Of a stretch of DNA of 64,000 bases, positions 1 through 11,499 are shown in pieces (position 1 is the first letter of the stretch; the number at the start of each line of letters is the position of its first letter). The stretch covers positions 18,405,701 through 18,469,700 of the forward strand of contig NC_082684.1 of NCBI RefSeq assembly GCF_949987515.2, read 5' to 3'. The notes beneath the pieces are model-generated. The model was not told the DNA's origin and did not search any database. It saw only the letters and a program-made list of their open reading frames with translations. The position numbers and the translations under genes were made by a program. The DNA is from Delphinus delphis (Eukaryota > Chordata > Mammalia > Artiodactyla > Delphinidae).

Positions 1-639
1 TTATAATTAAGCCATAGTGCTTTGATTTTATGTTAAATAATTTAGTGAAAACTGAAATGCAATATGTACCAAAATGAATCTTTTTTCCCAGTGCTATAGC
101 CTATCATATTTCATGTCTGTTTAACTTTGAGACATTGAAAGAAAATGAACAGAAATGCAAATATACTCTGTAATGATTATGTTTTTCTTTTTCTCCATAT
201 ATTCTCTGCCTCTCCATAAAGACAACATAATTTCATTAATTAACACAAATGGTCATAAAACACACCACTTGCCAGTGTTATTCCCATTTAATGTTTCTAT
301 GATGTTGCGTAATGTGAAATTTTTGCACAGCAATACTCAGCCAGGACTGTCAACAGCTGAATTACCATGTGTTGGCAGTATCTGTTAAAACTCAATCAGT
401 GTACATCCTGTGAATAAGATGTGTGAAGCATGTAATAAAAGAAAGATGACCTATCCTAGATAAAATACATTTACTTCTCACTTCTGCTGTTAGTAATAGA
501 ATTTAGCCTATCTTACAGTAATTTAAATCAGTGCCCTAAGGCACTGAATAATTAGGTATTTCCCTACCTCATAACAAAAGGCCCTGACATATTTTTCTTC
601 TGTTCATTCTGTGCCTTTTGCTATTTTATCGTTTTTGTT
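1..639. other. Single-copy AT-rich DNA, nothing recognised
   Basis: No repeat family, exon signal or RNA gene was recognised. The 77-codon open frame near the left side starts in ordinary AT-rich sequence, resembles no protein I know, and is of a length expected by chance. Confidence 0.5.
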
Positions 640-663
640 AAAAAAAAAAAAAAAAAAAAAAAA
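640..663. repeat. Poly(A) tract, about 24 A
   Basis: An uninterrupted run of A lies between 'cgtttttgtt' and 'gccttaaaag'. No flanking target duplication was found, so it cannot be assigned to a retrotransposed tail. Confidence 0.9.
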
Positions 664-989
664 GCCTTAAAAGGGGATAGAATGAAATGGTTTGGTTCAT
701 ATAAAGCTTATAGAAGCCATTTATGAAATCATTGTCCCCAGAGTTAGCATGAATCCTGTTTACCTCAAATATCATTACCCTCTTTGCCAGGAACACTGAC
801 AAGCTGAATAAATATATAAAGGGGGAATCTTGGAAGTGGGTAGACAGACTGGTGACTCATGAAGGGGTCAGAGCCTTTGCTATTTTCTTAGAAACAGATC
901 TCTTTCCTTGGCTGCCATGGGGAGGAAGTGATGATGGAGAACGGTCAGTTCCAGAGCGACGTGGTGGAGGCAGCTGGAAGGTCAAGGGT

Positions 990-1145
990 TAAACATGTGC
1001 TATCTCAGCTATGCTGGGTGCAATAACAACATCAGGCACCAGAGAATGATCTATCAGGGCAATTAGTCAAACAGGCCTTGTGGTAGCCCAGATAGGTCTG
1101 GCTCTGTTTGCATCTGTTTATCAGTCTGAGATAAGAATCCTGTGA
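990..1145. promoter_or_regulatory. Candidate regulatory patch with GATA-type motifs
   Basis: Within unique sequence there are three GATA-type core motifs: CAGATAGG (about 1089-1096), TTATCAG (1118-1124, reverse of CTGATAA) and AGATAAG (1129-1135). The last two are only four bases apart. GATA-factor enhancers often carry such clusters, but GATA cores are frequent by chance. Conservation is untested, so this is an inference only. Confidence 0.2.
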
Positions 1146-2150
1146 ACCTTTTTGTTACCTTGAGAAAGTAGACACCTGGAAGGTAAACATAAGACAACAG
1201 TATCTTTAAAAATTGATTTTGAAAAATGACTACAGCTCCTAGATAGGATTAAATAATCTTTATTTCTGTCTGTTAAAAAGAAGATGAAAAAGAATTTCTT
1301 TGCTTGTTTTTTTTCACCTACTTCTTAGTCTATTATCCCAAGAGCAGACATTACAGAATTGGACTTCTTTTGATCAGATATGGAACTTGACCCAGAAGCC
1401 CTAGGAAGTGGGGAAGATAATTTAGATTACTGTGGTTTTTCTTTTTTCCCCAAGATTTTCCTGTAAATGCCACGCTTTGCTGTAGTTCATAAACTGACCT
1501 AAGCAATTAAAACATTTGTCTGTCTTCGTTCACATTGGCCTGATTTCTCATCTGATTTCAAACTCCTAAAGGACACTGACAAAATCTTTCTTTTGTCCTG
1601 ATGTGATCATACCAAGTCACACAAGAGTCAGAAATTTTGAAGGGGATTTCATAAGAACTATCTTATGAAATTGATCTGTAAATTTAATTGTAGTAAAAAA
1701 CAGAATTGGAACTTTTCCAGGTGATAGTGAAGATTTATTTTGAACAACAATTTGCTATGCCCTGAATATGCATAGTCACACCTCTGTACCTTTGTTCATG
1801 TGTTTCCCTGTGACTACAATATTATTCTATTTCTGTCCACATTGCAGTGAAACTGGATTCTCCCCAAAGAATATCCAGAAGAGGAACATGCCTAAGTCTT
1901 CAACAGCAGCAAGACAATTGATGGGGGATTTTTGTACATCTTTCCTAACCCAATTTGGACTTAATTTATGATCTAATGGTCCCATCTGTTGTTACAATTT
2001 CTGGTTATCTTCAGATCTAGTTTCTTAAGTAGTACACACATTCCATTTTTCCAGGACAGCAAAGCATACTTGAATAAGAAGAGATTCTTTCTTCCAACTT
2101 CTCATTTATCCTGCCCTAAGAAAAGTCAAGCCTAGGAGTTAGCTACCCAG
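1146..2150. other. Unique sequence, nothing firm
   Basis: No recognisable repeat or exon. A stretch near 1770-1810 is faintly like the 3' part of L2, but too weak to call. Confidence 0.4.
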
Positions 2151-2154
2151 ATGT

Positions 2155-2375
2155 GTGCAAGAACCATTTTTATTTCTGTGACAGAAGCTATCTATGTGAC
2201 TTTGGGGAATTTATTTAATCTCTCTGAACTGCACTTGTTCTCCATGTATAAATTGAGAATAAAGGTAGGAGCTATTTCATGGGGTTCTTGTGTGGAATCA
2301 ATGAAAATGCATGCAGGGATGCCTCACATGGTGCTTAGAATAGAGGAAGCACTGTATAAATGGCCCTGCTGTACC
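2155..2375 (+). mobile_element. MIR SINE remnant
   Basis: This matches the MIR layout in sense order: a 'tgtgactttgggg...' core, then 'ctctctgaactgcac', 'aaattgagaataaaggtagg', and the end 'ggtgcttagaatagaggaagcactgtataaatg'-like segment. MIRs are ancient tRNA-derived SINEs. This copy is heavily diverged and certainly immobile. Edges are approximate. Confidence 0.65.
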
Positions 2376-2539
2376 CACCATGCAGTACCTGTTTAGCAGA
2401 TCCATTGACCTAGAGGTAGATGAACTGCCTTATGCTGTGGATATTCTAAACCCAAATTTACACTATGGCAAAAATAACATGGTTTCTATAATAATTAAGA
2501 TTATTTTACCAGATTAAAATTTTAAAACTTTTTCTAATA

Positions 2540-2755
2540 GACATTACCTTTAGACCATTTTTAGGTTTATATGAAAACTGAGTAGAAGGTAAAGAGATTT
2601 CCCATAAGCCCCCTGCCCCTATACATGCATAGCTTCCTCCATTATCAACATCTCCTACCAGAGTGGTACATTTGTTACAACTGATGAGCCTACACTGACA
2701 CATCATTATCACCTAGAGTCCATAGTTTATGTTAAAGTTCACTCCTGATTAAATT
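2540..2755 (-). mobile_element. Old L1 (L1M-type) fragment, antisense
   Basis: The plus strand reads as the complement of an L1 3' region. Diagnostic pieces are 'ggtacatttgttacaac', 'gacacatcattatcacc' and 'gtccatagtttatgtta'. There is no open reading frame of note and no clear target duplication. Confidence 0.75.
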
Positions 2756-3894
2756 TTTAGAGTGTTGAGTACAATCTCAGTGGTATCTAGCCATTGATTC
2801 AATTATTTATTATTGTTTCTATTTAGCAAATTTACTTTTCCCTAAACTGTGACATTTATTGTGCTAATAAGATATGATCTAGGTCTGTAAGGAGTTTATA
2901 ATCTAGCATTTATCATTTTTATCTAAAATCTATTATGTTTAATTCATTTCTGTAAAGGGCATGTTATTCTACCACCCATGTGGAACACACTTCTACCAGA
3001 CCTGTGTCTTATAATTGCACTTACAAGGACTATGACACAGAGGTTTCTGCCAAAATATAAAAGAATGTGTTTTCTGAACCTTACTGTTCATCCCTACAGT
3101 AAAAGTGGAAGAAGGCAATTTAACTCACAACTCTGATAATTTGTCATTGCAAAGCATTTTAAATCAGACTCTTCAAAAGATCATCTAGAAGATGCTTGTC
3201 TTCATTTGTAAGTTATTATTAGATTCTGAGAATATATCAAAGGCCAGCTACAACACTGTCTGCTTTAGCACAGAATTTGGGATAATCAGATCTGTTTCGG
3301 CCCTCAGATTTTCATTCAGAGTTATTTTTTCCAGAACAGGCCCCATTATGAAATTGTGTGCTGTCAGCTTCACTCTGGATATAATAAGAACCCTGCAGAC
3401 ACTGAGGAAGTGAGTCTGGGCAAGGACAGGGCACCTGTGTGTATAGACAGTAGTTTTCAGGTCTGAACCTGAGTTAGCCAGGCCAAACTGGGCAAGTCTT
3501 CCATCCACAGGAGATCTGGTACCTGTCTTTCCAGAGCCAGCTGTCTTTTGGGAAGTGGGGTAGGAGTGGGGCAGATAGAATATAAGGTTGGGGAGCACAG
3601 GGTCAACACAGTGAGATCACAGCTTCCCTTACCCTCTTTCTCAGTGGTCCCCAATGTGACACACTTCCTTCTACCATGAGCTCTTTGACATATTCCTCTG
3701 AGTCTGCAAAGCAAACCTTCCCTTTCACTTGGTTAAATAACTCTCCTTTTCAATTCTCATTAATTAAGGAGGACTCTCTTGATCTTCAGACTAAATCTGG
3801 TATTCTTGTGTTGTTCCATAGTTTGTTATGGTATATGAATATGATTATTTAATGAATTCTTGTTTCATCCAGTAGAGTTGAAGTTCTCATGGCC
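2756..3894. other. Unique sequence, nothing recognised
   Basis: AT-rich to mixed DNA. Open frames of 73 to 116 codons on both strands overlap each other, show no known domain and look like chance. Confidence 0.45.
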
Positions 3895-3985
3895 CAGGTC
3901 TTAAGTCTCCTTGGCTTGGTGTCACAAATACTTGGCATGTTGAAGATGCTCAATAAATGCTTATGGAATGAATTAAAGAAGATAG
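3895..3985 (+). mobile_element. L2 LINE 3' end remnant
   Basis: The segment 'gatgctcaataaatgcttat' followed by 'ggaatgaatt' matches the characteristic end of L2 ('gtgctcaataaatgtttgttgaatgaatg'). Only the terminal part is recognisable. Confidence 0.6.
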
Positions 3986-4244
3986 ATCTAGTAGCATTAA
4001 CAGAAAAAAGAATTACAAGTCGTTAAATACTTACATTGACTTTTTCTAGTTATGCAAAATGCTACGTGATTTAACTAGATCTTAGAAATTTCAGGAATTT
4101 TGGATACAGTATCAAATGAAATGAAAATGAATAAATTTTATTTCAGAAGAGTGACTCTACTTGTGATTACAATACTAATCTAATTAATAACTAGTCAATA
4201 AGGTTAAAACCAATTTAAGCAGTAGTACTTATTCTTTTCATCAT

Positions 4245-4978
4245 AAAAGTTTAATTATCTGGCTTTCCCACTATGGAGACAAGCATGAAGTTTCCTTAAA
4301 AAACAAAAAATAGAGTTACCATATGATCCTGCAATCCCACTCCTGTTATCCAGAGAAAAACATGGTCCGAAAGGATATATGCACCCCAATGTTCATTGCA
4401 TCACTGTTTACAATAGTCAAGACATGGAAGCAACTTAAATGTCCATGGACAGAGGAATGGATAAAGGAGATGTGGTACATATATATAATGAACTATTACT
4501 CAGTCATTAAAAAGAGTGAAATGATGTCATTTGCAACAATAAGGATAAACCTAGAGATTGTCATACTGAGTGAAGTCAGACAAAATGAAATATTGTATGA
4601 TATTGCTTATATGTGGAATCTAAAAAAATTATACAAATGAACTTATTTACAAAATAGAAACAGACTCACAGACTTAGAAGACAAATTTATGGTTACTACG
4701 GGGGAAGGATTGGGGGTGGGATAGATTGGGAGTTTGGGATTAACATGTACACACTGCTATATTTAAAATGGATAACCAATAAGGACTTACTGTATAGCAC
4801 AGGGAACTCTGCTCAATTTTATATAACAACCTAAATGGAAAAAGACTTTGAAAAAGAATAGATACATATATATGTATAACAGAATCACTTTGCTGTAATC
4901 TGAAACTAACACATTGTTGATCATCTATACTCCAGTATAAAATAAAAAATAAAAATAAAAGCTTAATTATCTGGCTTT
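4245..4978 (+). mobile_element. 5'-truncated L1 with 22-bp target-site duplication
   Basis: The element body is about 4267-4956. It starts in the last part of ORF2: the frame at 4323-4640 still reads peptides typical of the L1 ORF2 C-terminus, such as CTPMFIASLFTIVKTWKQ and MWYIYIMNYYSVIKK. The artiodactyl-type L1 3' region follows ('ggacttactgtatagcacag', 'tgaatcactttgctg'-like, 'tatactccagtataaaataa') and ends in an A-rich tail. A 22-bp direct repeat flanks it (4245-4266 and 4957-4978, one mismatch, t/c). This is a dead insertion made by target-primed reverse transcription. Confidence 0.92.
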
Positions 4979-5675
4979 TAAGATGAATGAGGGCATCAGT
5001 GCAGGTTCATCTTTTGTCCTCTACTTATGCTTGTTAAGGAGCTGAGGGAACCCCAATTTCCCTTGGATTTAGACTAAATTTGCAGAAATAACAAGTAAAA
5101 AGTCAGTAAGTATTCTAAATACTTTAATCTTTACCTACAAACTGGGTAAAGTACAGGTACGTTAATTCTTGCTAATGGTATGTTGTAAAACTATTGAGTC
5201 AAGAATATATTTATCAAAATGACGTGCCTTCTGTAAATACTTTCTGTTCCTAAAGTGACAGTGGTGCAAACGACAATTAAAAGTTTGAAAACTCGTAACC
5301 ACTGGTTACTTTCAGATTTTTGGACTCAGGTTAGTGAACTGGTTCATTGAAATGGTATGGAAAAACTGATGAAAATCAGATTCCAGCGCTGGTGGGTAAA
5401 AAATGTGTCACTCAGATATTTAGGATTAATCAAATTATTCTGGGCAGAGAAGATAGGTTAAAGAAATCTTTATCAAAAATCTTGACCTATGAAATGATTT
5501 GACAGAAGAATCTAAGACACCTTGTGATCTTTATTTTATAGCAGCTGCAGAATGTACCATATTTTGAGATGAGTCATCATGATTTAACATTTAATTGCTA
5601 AGCAATGCCATGCCATGCATAGGGTGAGTAATAGCTGAAAGTACTGGCTCAAAGGAGTATGAACTATTGGCATAC
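4979..5675. other. Unique sequence, nothing recognised
   Basis: AT-rich single-copy DNA. No repeat or exon signal was seen. Confidence 0.4.
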
Positions 5676-5715
5676 GTAAGATAGTAGAAGCAATGGTAAG
5701 ATAGTAGAAGCGATG
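5676..5715. repeat. Tandem duplication of a 20-bp unit
   Basis: Two adjacent copies of a 20-bp unit beginning 'gtaagatagtagaagc' (5676-5695 and 5696-5715) differ at one base (caatg versus cgatg). This is a young slippage or end-joining duplication. Confidence 0.9.
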
Positions 5716-6014
5716 AATGAAGCCTGGAGAGGTAAAATGTAACAGAAGAAACCAATGACAGCATAGATGAGTTAGTGACCAGAGAGAGAATCGCATCAGG
5801 AAAAACTTTGTAGATATCATGAGTCAGTCCACCAAGGCCAGGAGATAATCCAACAGAGTAAGGGTCAACATGGCCATAAACTTCCAGGACAACGGATCAA
5901 GAGGATTTGGGAGACAAGTTGCTGACATTTTAACTCATTATCACCTTTTGCCATCTATTTGCCCTTGCAGAAGATTAACTACCCATGTTAATTTCAAATT
6001 TACTAGTTGCTGAA

Positions 6015-6071
6015 TACACACACACACACACAGACACACACACACAGACACACACACACACACACACACAC
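6015..6071. repeat. (CA)n microsatellite with CAGA interruptions
   Basis: A run of CA dinucleotides is broken twice by 'cagaca' and followed by an alternating 'cgtatatata' block. It is likely length-polymorphic. Confidence 0.95.
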
Positions 6072-7189
6072 GTATATATATTTATATTTTAGGTTAAATA
6101 ACACAGAGGACTTTAGTCAAGAACATGTCTTTCATTTTTTGCTCTAAGGATAGGTTACTAGATTTCCTTGGAATAGATAATTCCAAATGTATTTTCATGA
6201 TTTTCTTTTTGGATTTGGGTATCATTTTAGTTTTAATCTTTTAACTCTCTCAATACTGTTCATGTATTATATAGCCAATATTCTGCAATGTAGTTGGCCT
6301 TGATAATATTTACTGTGAAGATGAGCTTCCAGAAACTATACTTTTAAACAACTAGTACTTTTAAGGGACAAATATAGTATAGTATGATATAATATGATGC
6401 AATTTTTTACTGTAACACACCTTCCCATAGTATTTTGGTTTCTCAAGTTTCAAAGGGCACATGCTCCTCCTAAGGCACAGATAGCTATACTTTTGTAGAT
6501 CAAAGCATCTAGGTTATGATAAGAGGCTTGTGGTCTCAAAAGATCCTATGGTTAGAAATTTACATATATTCATATCTAGCTGATCTCAGGAGTTTCAAAG
6601 AAATCTCTAAGGACTGAAACTTGAAATGCCTTACTTTTTTTACTAGGCCAGTTGAGAAATGAAAACATTCTTAATTATTTCAAGCCCATATAGTGGTGTA
6701 CAGTATAATTAACTCTGATGTGTGCTTCACACCCAACTAGAGGGTATTTTAGCACCAAGATAATTGGACCCAGCAGCACCCAGGAAGTGTAATCAAACAA
6801 GTTTATCACCACATATTATTGTCCTATGATCCTGTGCAATTTATGTTGCACAAAAAGAGAATGGTCAAGACACCTGGGAAAATGTTGCTCATTATTAAAA
6901 CTTCACTAAGGTCTGAATCCAGTTCAAGGTATTCCTGTTTATTTATTTTGTTACAACTTCATAATCCATGTGCTACTTTTACTAATGATTTCTTCATTGT
7001 TTATCAGGATGATAATACCCATTCACTTTCTTTGGTAGTCAATGATTTGTGATATTTTCTTGGTAATGGGGATAATCTGTTAACATTTTTTTCTTTGGAT
7101 TTCAAAACTGGAGTTAAGGATACAACCCATATCCTGGAATTTTCAGACGCCACCAACCACAGGTTCAAAGGATCGATACTAGAGGCTTG
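6072..7189. other. Unique AT-rich sequence
   Basis: Contains short low-complexity patches such as 'agtatagtatgatataatatgat' around 6373-6400. No repeat family or gene was recognised. Confidence 0.4.
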
Positions 7190-7335
7190 TGTTTAAGAGT
7201 GTGGTCTTGGACCTGTAGAGTGGGAGCTTGTTAGAAATGCAGATTCTCAGGTTCCCCCTCCAGGCTTATTGTCTCTGAACTTTAAAAACATCCATAGATG
7301 ATGCTTATGCACATTAAAGTTTGAAAAGTATAGGT
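7190..7335 (+). mobile_element. MER5A-like hAT-Charlie DNA transposon
   Basis: Characteristic pieces in order: 'gtgtggtcttggacc', 'cttgttagaaatgcagattctcag', and 'gcttatgcacattaaagtttga' near the end. MER5A is a short non-autonomous hAT element. This copy is old and inactive. Confidence 0.75.
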
Positions 7336-7727
7336 CTAGCTGGAGTAAGAAATCCTCCAGGATAGAGCCCATGGATTGCTTGTCTTTGTAGTCCTGTTAG
7401 TGGCAAAATGCATGACCATGTGGATGGAAGGAAGCTAAGAAGGAAAAAAGGAAGGAAGAATAGCAGGCAAGCTGTGTACCTGGTAGTCATGGGGCAGATG
7501 CTTCAAAATAGATGGAGCCTTCAGGTACTGTCTTAACACAATTGGTCTCAAAATTCACTCCTCTTACTTCCGTTATCCATACTGTAGTAACATGTGTTTC
7601 TGGCTTTAGAAGACATAACAAAGACAATGCCACAGTCATCATTTTTCTTTTTTGATATACCAAGGAGCAAGGGCAGCTCACTTAACCAAGCCTGTTTAGA
7701 TAAAAGCTTTTTTATCTCATAGGGTAT

Positions 7728-7754
7728 TTTGTTTGTTTGTTTGTTTGTTTGTTC
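7728..7754. repeat. (TTTG)n microsatellite
   Basis: About six to seven uninterrupted TTTG units follow 'atagggtatt'. Confidence 0.9.
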
Positions 7755-8019
7755 TGCTCCTGGTTTGAGTAACATGTCTTGGGAAATTTCTGAACTACAA
7801 AAACACTCTCCTCTATTAAAAAGTAAATCCACCTTTGCTACCTTACATAGGAAAATCTGATTTTCTCATAGCCATGGCTTTTGAACAAGGGAAACACACC
7901 AGATTTCTGTAAATCCTGGCTTTGTTCCTATAGGCAAATCAGGCTTTTTTTTTTTTTCTTCTCCAACACATTTTTTTGGGGGAGACTATACAACCACTTA
8001 TAATTACATTAGAGTGTTT

Positions 8020-8241
8020 TAGATGACTTTTTTTTTTGCGGTACACGGGCCTCTCACTGTCGTGGCCTCTCCTGTTGCGGAGCACAGGCTCTGGACGCGC
8101 AGGCTCAGTGGCCATGGCTCACGGGCCCAGCCACTCCTCGGCATGTGGGATCTTCCCAGACCGGGGCACAAACCCGTGTCCCCTGCATCGGCAGGCGGAC
8201 TCTCAACCACTGCGCCACCAGGGAAGCCCTAGATGACTTTT
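8020..8241 (-). mobile_element. CHR-type SINE, near-complete, antisense
   Basis: Read on the minus strand, the element (about 8031-8229) runs from 'gggcttccctggtggcgcag' through a B box ('gggtttgtgcc', slightly changed) and the 'ccgctgagcctg'-type body to an A tail (the T run at 8031-8037). A 12-bp target duplication, tagatgactttt, flanks it at 8020-8031 and 8230-8241. CHR SINEs are tRNA-Glu-derived, transcribed by RNA polymerase III and moved by L1 proteins. Confidence 0.95.
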
Positions 8242-8305
8242 AATACTATGTTTGGCCCAATTTTAAAACATTCACTGAGCCAACTAGTTAAAACTATACT
8301 AATGC

Positions 8306-8337
8306 TAAAATTAGTATATGATCATATACTAATTTTA
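8306..8337. repeat. Perfect 32-bp palindrome
   Basis: Two 16-bp arms meet with no spacer: taaaattagtatatga (8306-8321) and its exact reverse complement (8322-8337), centred on GATC. It lies 65 bp from the SINE target duplication. It is AT-rich and could extrude as a cruciform or fold in RNA. Confidence 0.97.
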
Positions 8338-8341
8338 CATA

Positions 8342-10209
8342 TGATCAAGTTAATGGAAGCTGAGGAAATGCTTCTTGAGAATTTAATGCCTTGGTCTATT
8401 CATTTGTGATTTTAAGTCTTTTTAAATTTGAGAATCTACTGAGTGCTAGATAAAAAATATAAATATAAATATGTATTGCCTTTGGAAAAATAACAATGTA
8501 TTTAAGAAAATAAAATGTGGACACAAATTGAACAAGTAGAACGTAAGTGTCAAGCTAAGCTCTTAGGCATCAGAAATAAAGTACCACTGGCAGCTAGGTT
8601 GGTGGGTAAAGGATTCATATAGTGAAGAGGGTGGAGCCCAAAGGATTTTAGGACAAATGCCATCATTCCTTGCCTGGAAAATAGGTGAAGGACTTGTTGT
8701 GGCCTTTTCACATTGAAAAAGTTATTGAGTACAACATATGAGCCCAGTCATTTCTGAATAGCTAACCAAGCTTTACTACTTTAAAAATCACCATATTCCA
8801 TCCCTAGACACATGAGATAGACTTATTGCTGGGAGTTAGGAAAACCAAAAAAAGGAGAGAAAATCTTCTATATACTTCCGTTTCAGACAGCTTCACAGTC
8901 ATGGTGATGAGAAAACAAGGCAGCAAGAGATGTATTTAAAGCTATGCTTATTTCAAAACAAAGTAGCAAAATTTACTTAGAAGAAGAGAAAAATTTTGCT
9001 CCATATGACAATCAGGAATTGTGTGGGTGCCAGTGTGTGTGTCCATATTTCATTTAAAACCCACATATATTTTTGGAAGAGAAGGTTTACTTTCCGATGG
9101 ATTTAGACTCCTATAGATACATTTCTACTATCTCTAATCAGAAGCCACATGTTCAGTGTTTGGCAAATTCCCATAGGTGATGTAAGTGGGGAGAAGATTC
9201 ATAAACGAATTCCCCATTATTTGCCTCCTTTTTGCTAACCTTACTGGAAGCCAAAATGGTGGTTTCCAAGCAGTAAAGTTTTGTTTTCAACAGCATATTC
9301 CATTCTCAGTAGAAGAAGAAGAAAAAGAAAAAAAAAATAGAAAAGACATCCAAGGTTTGGGCCTTTGGACCTCATAGACATTTCCACAAGGAGAAATCAA
9401 AACTTCTAAATATTAATCTTCAGTGTAATACTTCTAATTATTGATCTCCGTTTCCCTGTGAGGAGCTTGCAATTATGCCATCCTAGGCAGATCCTGGCCA
9501 GAATGATTTCATATTTAATCAGCTCTTTGATGTAGAAAAGTATTAAAAGCTTGTTGAACTGTTTCCTCTACTATCCTGGACTTGCTTTCCTCTACATCTA
9601 CAGAGACTCTTGCAGTTGGATCTGTGAAGCCTTTGCAAGGCTTTTTTCTTTGACTCTTTTGCCTTCAGAGTTCTAGCTCTTCATTGCTTGACTTTCCAGA
9701 TTTGTGAACAGCCAGAGCAGATATTAAAAACCCAACAGTGCTTGGCCAACATAAACTAATTTTCATGGAATATCAACACACTGCTATGACCTACAATTTC
9801 TCTGGGTCTGACGTCTCCACTCCCCTTCTGTGCATGACTCAAGGCATAGACTTAATGCTTTGGGGCTCCTGGGATGCCATTCTTAGAAGCAGATGGGCCA
9901 ATAAATTTATGCAATATCTCAGAATGCAAACAGAGCAGCAGGTTTAATTTTAGAACCCATTCCCCATGAAAATATAGAATTTTAAAGCATGACTCAGTGA
10001 AAGGCTCTTCAGAACTTTAAACCTTGAAATATTTCAGTGGATGTGTGTGTTGCCAAGGGGGCATTCCCTGTAATAGAATATTCTAGAATAAAACATTCAT
10101 AGTAGAAAAAGTGTGGGGAGTTCAGGTACTGATCTGAGTAATGTGATTCTTTAACACAAGAGGGAAACATTTTAAAAACACTAGAAGACAGATAACTTCC
10201 CAACATTTC
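8342..10209. other. Unique sequence with minor simple repeats
   Basis: Mostly single-copy. A purine-rich patch lies at about 9310-9350 ('agaagaagaagaaaaag'). Open frames of 63 to 69 codons are unremarkable. Confidence 0.4.
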
Positions 10210-10229
10210 TTTTTTTTTTTTTTTTTTTT
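10210..10229. repeat. Poly(T) tract, about 20 T
   Basis: A homopolymer run with no matching flanking duplication. Confidence 0.9.
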
Positions 10230-11499
10230 GGCTAGTGTGTAGATTAAGTATGAAATGTTGTGACATTTGGGGACTTGCTCTTCAGAAGGCTCCTTGCTAA
10301 CAAGACAAGAGTCTTAGTCCTCCTTTCATTTGATATACAGCTGTTTAAATAGAGTAGGCTTAGTCCAGTGACCTGAAGGAATATTTACACTTGTGTTTTC
10401 AGCCTCAAAGGTTAGAATAAAAGTTTTACTTTTCAATGGAGGAAAAAGGCACTGGGGATATTTTATCAACAAGGGAGTTGAGGAGAAAAAAAAAAGTAAT
10501 GTTGAACAGATTTGAGCACGGGTTTGCAAAAGAGATATTCTTGCATTTCTTCTCTGTAGCCATCCTCTAATATGCAGGCGCTCAGCTTGCAAAGGTGGAA
10601 AATATTTCATCAGATTTCTGTGAAAATACAAACTCTCTCATGCTACCGCTGACTCTCTTAGACTTTTTACGTCCAAAAAAAAGCAAAAACTCACCATCAA
10701 TACTTTACTCTGGGTCCCTCCAATTAGTTTACATCTGTGCCTTTGTACAGAAAATGTGCTTTAACAACAGAGTTGTGTCAAAAGCTTCAGAATGGATATC
10801 CCAACAGATATAGTTAAATGAAACAGAAAGAGGCAGCTCTGTACCGAGGCTTTCATTTTCGTATTTTTGCTGACTGTACGTTTGATGACAAACAAGCCAG
10901 TTATCTTCTTTGGGTATTAGTGTCCACAAATTGCTAAGATCCTGCATAAGTTTACAAGTTCATTCTTTTCCGGGCTTAGGGACCCAATAAACCCTAGGAA
11001 GATATCTGAAGGAGACTGATTTTCTATTGTGCCCCTTGCTATGTTATACCTAAATCTCTAAGCTTTTCCTAGTTGCCAGAGTCCATAATTAATCCTTTCC
11101 TTGTCAATGCTCTTTCCTCCACCTAGAAAATTTGATAGTTCCCTATGTCACCATGAATAATGGGACTATGTTGTATTCAAGTTCTCAGCTGTGTGTTAGC
11201 TGATTTTGTAATGGAGCTGGCCCCTATGGGGTCTTCCCAGGAAGACACCCCACCTCATATCCTCCACCTACCTTTTGTCTGTAGAAAAACTTCAGCCAAA
11301 GAATATATTTAATCAGAGAAATGGAAAAAAAAATGCAGAAGCAAAGAAAAGCAGTCTAACATGAAAAAATAATAGTTTAGTCATTAAACAAAGTCAAAAA
11401 CTTTTAGTTCCTCCTCAAGGACTATAGATAATATTCTGAGCCACATCCTTTGAGCTGTTTTGTAGATACTGAAGCCCCCACCAGTTGGAAGAAATTAGC
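10230..11499. other. Repeat-poor unique block
   Basis: I recognise no interspersed repeat across roughly 1.2 kb, including 10560-10960. Such blocks sometimes hold conserved non-coding elements, but nothing specific can be claimed here. Confidence 0.35.

Noticed and set aside
4323..4640. 105-codon frame resembling L1 ORF2 C-terminus
   Set aside because: It is real L1-derived sequence, but only a truncated tail of ORF2 in a dead copy, so it is reported as part of the L1 and not as a gene.
8031..8229. tRNA gene, because of A and B boxes in the SINEs
   Set aside because: No cloverleaf-forming tRNA is present. The boxes belong to tRNA-derived SINE heads.
8023..8236. Several overlapping 60-111 codon frames here and at 20.5, 28.1, 39.7, 48.2, 54.5, 57.0, 61.7 and 63.0 kb that share peptides such as HGPSRSAACGIFPDRGTNPCPLHRQADSQPLRHQGSP-like stretches
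   Set aside because: All are readings of the CHR SINE in different frames. The similarity between them comes from the repeat, not from a protein family.
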